A program made the translations under genes and the position numbers. A DNA stretch of 64,000 nucleotides from Hydrogenophaga crassostreae (lineage in GTDB: Bacteria > Pseudomonadota > Gammaproteobacteria > Burkholderiales > Burkholderiaceae_C), in NCBI RefSeq assembly GCF_001761385.1, contig NZ_CP017476.1:248001-312000 (forward strand), written 5' to 3'. Below the pieces are notes generated by a model that saw only the letters and a list, made by a program, of their open reading frames with translations, made no database searches and was not told the origin of the DNA. The first letter of the stretch is position 1; each line of letters begins with the position of its first letter. Positions 62,281-64,000 of this stretch are shown here, piece after piece.

Positions 62281-63600
62281 ATGAGCAATTCTCAACGCAC
62301 CGCTGTGATCGGCTCTGGCATCTCGGGTCTGGCAACCGCCTGGTTGCTGCAGCGCCAATCACCCGGTCACCGGGTGACCCTGTTTGAAGCGCAGCCACGT
62401 CTGGGTGGCCACGCGAACACAGTGGATGTCACGCTGGAAGGGCAAACCTACCCGGTAGACACCGGCTTTCTCGTGTTCAACGACCGCACCTATCCCAACC
62501 TGATCGCGATGTTTGATCACCTGGGGGTGGCCAGTGTGCAAAGCGAGATGACGTTTGCAGTCAGCTTGAAAAACCCCGATCTGGAATGGGCAGGCAGCAA
62601 TCTGTTCACCATCTTTGGCCAGAAGCGCAACCTGCTGCGCACCCAGTTCTGGGCCATGCTGGGTGACATCCTGCGTTTCAACCGCGAGAGCAACGCCTGG
62701 CTGGCAGCACACCCCGGTGAAGACCGCAGCTTGCGCGATTTCCTGTCGACGGGCCGTTACGCCAAGAGCTTCTCTGACTGGTACTTGTTGCCCATGGCGG
62801 CCGCCATCTGGTCCTGTCCCACCGAGCAAATGCTCGACATGCCGCTGCTCACCTTCGTGCGCTTTTGCCAGAACCATGGCTTGTTGCAGGTCTTTGACCG
62901 GCCCATGTGGCGCACGGTACAGGGCGGCAGTCGCTCGTATGTGAACAAAATCGCGGATCAACTGGCTGATGTTCGTCTGGGCTGCCCCGTGCATGCCATC
63001 CAACGCCTGGCCGGCGGTCTGCAGGTGCACCACGCCACAGGCAGCGAGGGTTTTGATCAGGTGGTGATGGCTTGCCACAGCGACCAGTCGCTGAGGCTGT
63101 TGGGCGACGCCGCCACACCCGCGCAACAAGTGGTGCTCGCTGCGGTGCGCTACCAGCCCAACCGCGCGGTGTTGCACACCGACCGCCGCTTGCTGCCACG
63201 CGACGAGCGCATGTGGTCGGCATGGAACTACTTTGCGGGCCACGGCGAACCCGGCGCTCAACCGGTCGGCGTGTCCTACCTGATCAACCGGCTGCAGCCC
63301 TTGCCTTTCAAGGCGCCCGTGGTGGTGACCCTGAATCCCGCCGAGGAACCCGATCCGGCCAAGGTCCTGGCCAGCTTCGAATACGACCATCCGATCTTCG
63401 ACCGCCCGGCGATTGAAGCGCAGCGGCGCCTCGCACAGATTCAGGGCGACAACGGCATCTGGCTGGCTGGAGCCTGGGGCGGCTACGGTTTCCACGAAGA
63501 CGGGTTGAATTCGGCCTTGCGCGTGGTGAACGCCATGGGGGTGAGGGCACCATGGCAGCAAGCGTTGAGCGCGACCAGCCAGGGTGAGGTCCATGCCTGA
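62281..63600 (+). CDS. FAD-dependent amine oxidase-like oxidoreductase
   Basis: A 439-residue flavoprotein with GSGISGLATAWLLQRQ, then VTLFEAQPRLGGHANTVDV, the dinucleotide fold and G-G-x-x-x-T signature of the flavin amine oxidase/carotenoid desaturase superfamily, and a C-terminal FAD-closing segment GIWLAGAWGGYGFHEDGLNSALRV. This type is commonly encoded with DUF1365 and cyclopropane-fatty-acid-synthase-like genes in light and singlet-oxygen response clusters, e.g. in Rhodobacter under ChrR/SigmaE and in pseudomonads under LitR. A role in fatty-acid modification is therefore likely. AAGGA precedes the ATG. Its end overlaps the DUF1365 gene. Confidence 0.85.
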   Translation: MSNSQRTAVIGSGISGLATAWLLQRQSPGHRVTLFEAQPRLGGHANTVDVTLEGQTYPVDTGFLVFNDRTYPNLIAMFDHLGVASVQSEMTFAVSLKNPDLEWAGSNLFTIFGQKRNLLRTQFWAMLGDILRFNRESNAWLAAHPGEDRSLRDFLSTGRYAKSFSDWYLLPMAAAIWSCPTEQMLDMPLLTFVRFCQNHGLLQVFDRPMWRTVQGGSRSYVNKIADQLADVRLGCPVHAIQRLAGGLQVHHATGSEGFDQVVMACHSDQSLRLLGDAATPAQQVVLAAVRYQPNRAVLHTDRRLLPRDERMWSAWNYFAGHGEPGAQPVGVSYLINRLQPLPFKAPVVVTLNPAEEPDPAKVLASFEYDHPIFDRPAIEAQRRLAQIQGDNGIWLAGAWGGYGFHEDGLNSALRVVNAMGVRAPWQQALSATSQGEVHA

Positions 63601-64000
63601 CCACGGCGCAACGTCCGGCGCGGGCATGTGCGCGGGGCCGACTTTGCAGGTCGGCCATGTGATGCACCGACGCCTGCGTCCCACCGTGCACGCCTTCGTG
63701 TACCCGGTGTTCTTCGTCCGTCTGCCCTTGAGCCAACTGGCGCAGTCGGCCAACCGGCTGTTCTCGGTCGACCGCTTCAATGTCCTGAGCTTTCATCGCC
63801 GCGATCATGGTCCGCGCGACGGCTCGCCTTTGTTGCCCTGGATACAGCGCATCCTGCGTGAACATGGTTTGCCAGACGACGGTGAGGTGGTGCTGCAAAC
63901 CTTCCCTCGCGTGTTCGGCTTTGTCTTCAACCCGGTGAGTTTCTGGCTCTGTCACAACGCCAGAGGCGAATTGATCGCGATGCTGGCCGAGGTGAGCAAC
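63593..64000 (+). CDS. DUF1365 family protein, N-terminal part (3' end outside window)
   Basis: The frame is open from ATG 63593 to the end of the window, 136 residues visible. It overlaps the last eight bases of the FAD gene, so the two are coupled. Recognisable DUF1365 features are LQVGHVMHRRLRPTVHAFVYPV near residue 20 and FGFVFNPVSFWLCHNARGEL near residue 110. The family occurs next to the FAD oxidoreductase and Cfa-type methyltransferases in light or singlet-oxygen response loci, and its biochemical role is unknown. Confidence 0.88.
   Translation, partial: MPDHGATSGAGMCAGPTLQVGHVMHRRLRPTVHAFVYPVFFVRLPLSQLAQSANRLFSVDRFNVLSFHRRDHGPRDGSPLLPWIQRILREHGLPDDGEVVLQTFPRVFGFVFNPVSFWLCHNARGELIAMLAEVSN

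Noticed and set aside
62359..63780. 473-codon minus-strand frame opposite the FAD oxidoreductase
   Set aside because: Antisense shadow of a gene with clear FAD motifs; no start signal and no family.

Overview
The window is GC-rich chromosomal DNA of a betaproteobacterium, most likely a member of the Comamonadaceae (Burkholderiales, Hydrogenophaga/Acidovorax-like). This rests on gene order and protein style rather than any search: mreBCD-mrdA divergent from gatCAB, pyrE divergent from xthA, a stand-alone homocysteine-binding half of MetH, Bug-type tripartite tricarboxylate transporters and many LysR regulators. I found no rRNA, tRNA, CRISPR array, phage or insertion sequence. Coding density is high, and both ends of the window cut genes (a pirin at the left, a DUF1365 gene at the right).

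Region by region. 1-6.8 kb: pirin C-terminus, a cyclic-nucleotide-binding-domain protein, an adenosine deaminase-family enzyme, a ketopantoate reductase, a TerC/Alx membrane protein preceded by a manganese (yybP-ykoY) riboswitch, the homocysteine-methyltransferase half of MetH and a LysR regulator. 7-10.6 kb: a RidA-family protein and a complete tripartite tricarboxylate transporter (tctC-tctB-tctA) with a PtxS-type operator in front. 11-20.5 kb: a second ketopantoate reductase-like gene, DUF1993, two rhodaneses, fadH with a divergent TetR gene, and recQ. 20.7-28.3 kb: the most coherent block, ptxS-like LacI regulator, a four-gene polar-amino-acid-type ABC transporter, then kguE-kguK-kguD-like genes with ATGA overlaps. 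This looks like a 2-ketogluconate utilisation operon in which an ABC importer stands where pseudomonads use the KguT permease. 28.4-42.6 kb: azoR/LysR, a double AAA ATPase, threonine ammonia-lyase, a mechanosensitive channel, thioesterase, a 47-residue membrane protein, GTP-dependent PEP carboxykinase, and a small LysR mini-regulon with duplicated control regions, followed by a metallophosphoesterase and a universal stress protein. 42.7-48 kb: TetR, two fasciclin proteins, an ArgP-type regulator divergent from dadA, and a TSUP transporter. 48-58.4 kb: cell-shape genes mrdA-mreD-mreC-mreB, the gatCAB amidotransferase, a DUF4124 protein, pyrE and xthA. 58.4-64 kb: a fused TRAP permease with no binding protein nearby, then a CarH/LitR-type B12-binding MerR regulator divergent from an FAD amine-oxidase-like gene and a DUF1365 gene.

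Three regulatory circuits can be read from the DNA. (1) PtxS: near-identical palindromes GAAACCGGTTTC lie before the regulator, before the ABC/kgu operon and, 14 kb away, before the tct operon. (2) A LysR regulator shares a box ATGAAT-N3-ATTCAC with the promoters of two hypothetical genes. (3) The B12/light regulator has two TTTGTCC-N-GGACAAA palindromes flanking a good sigma-70 promoter that drives the photo-stress-type genes.
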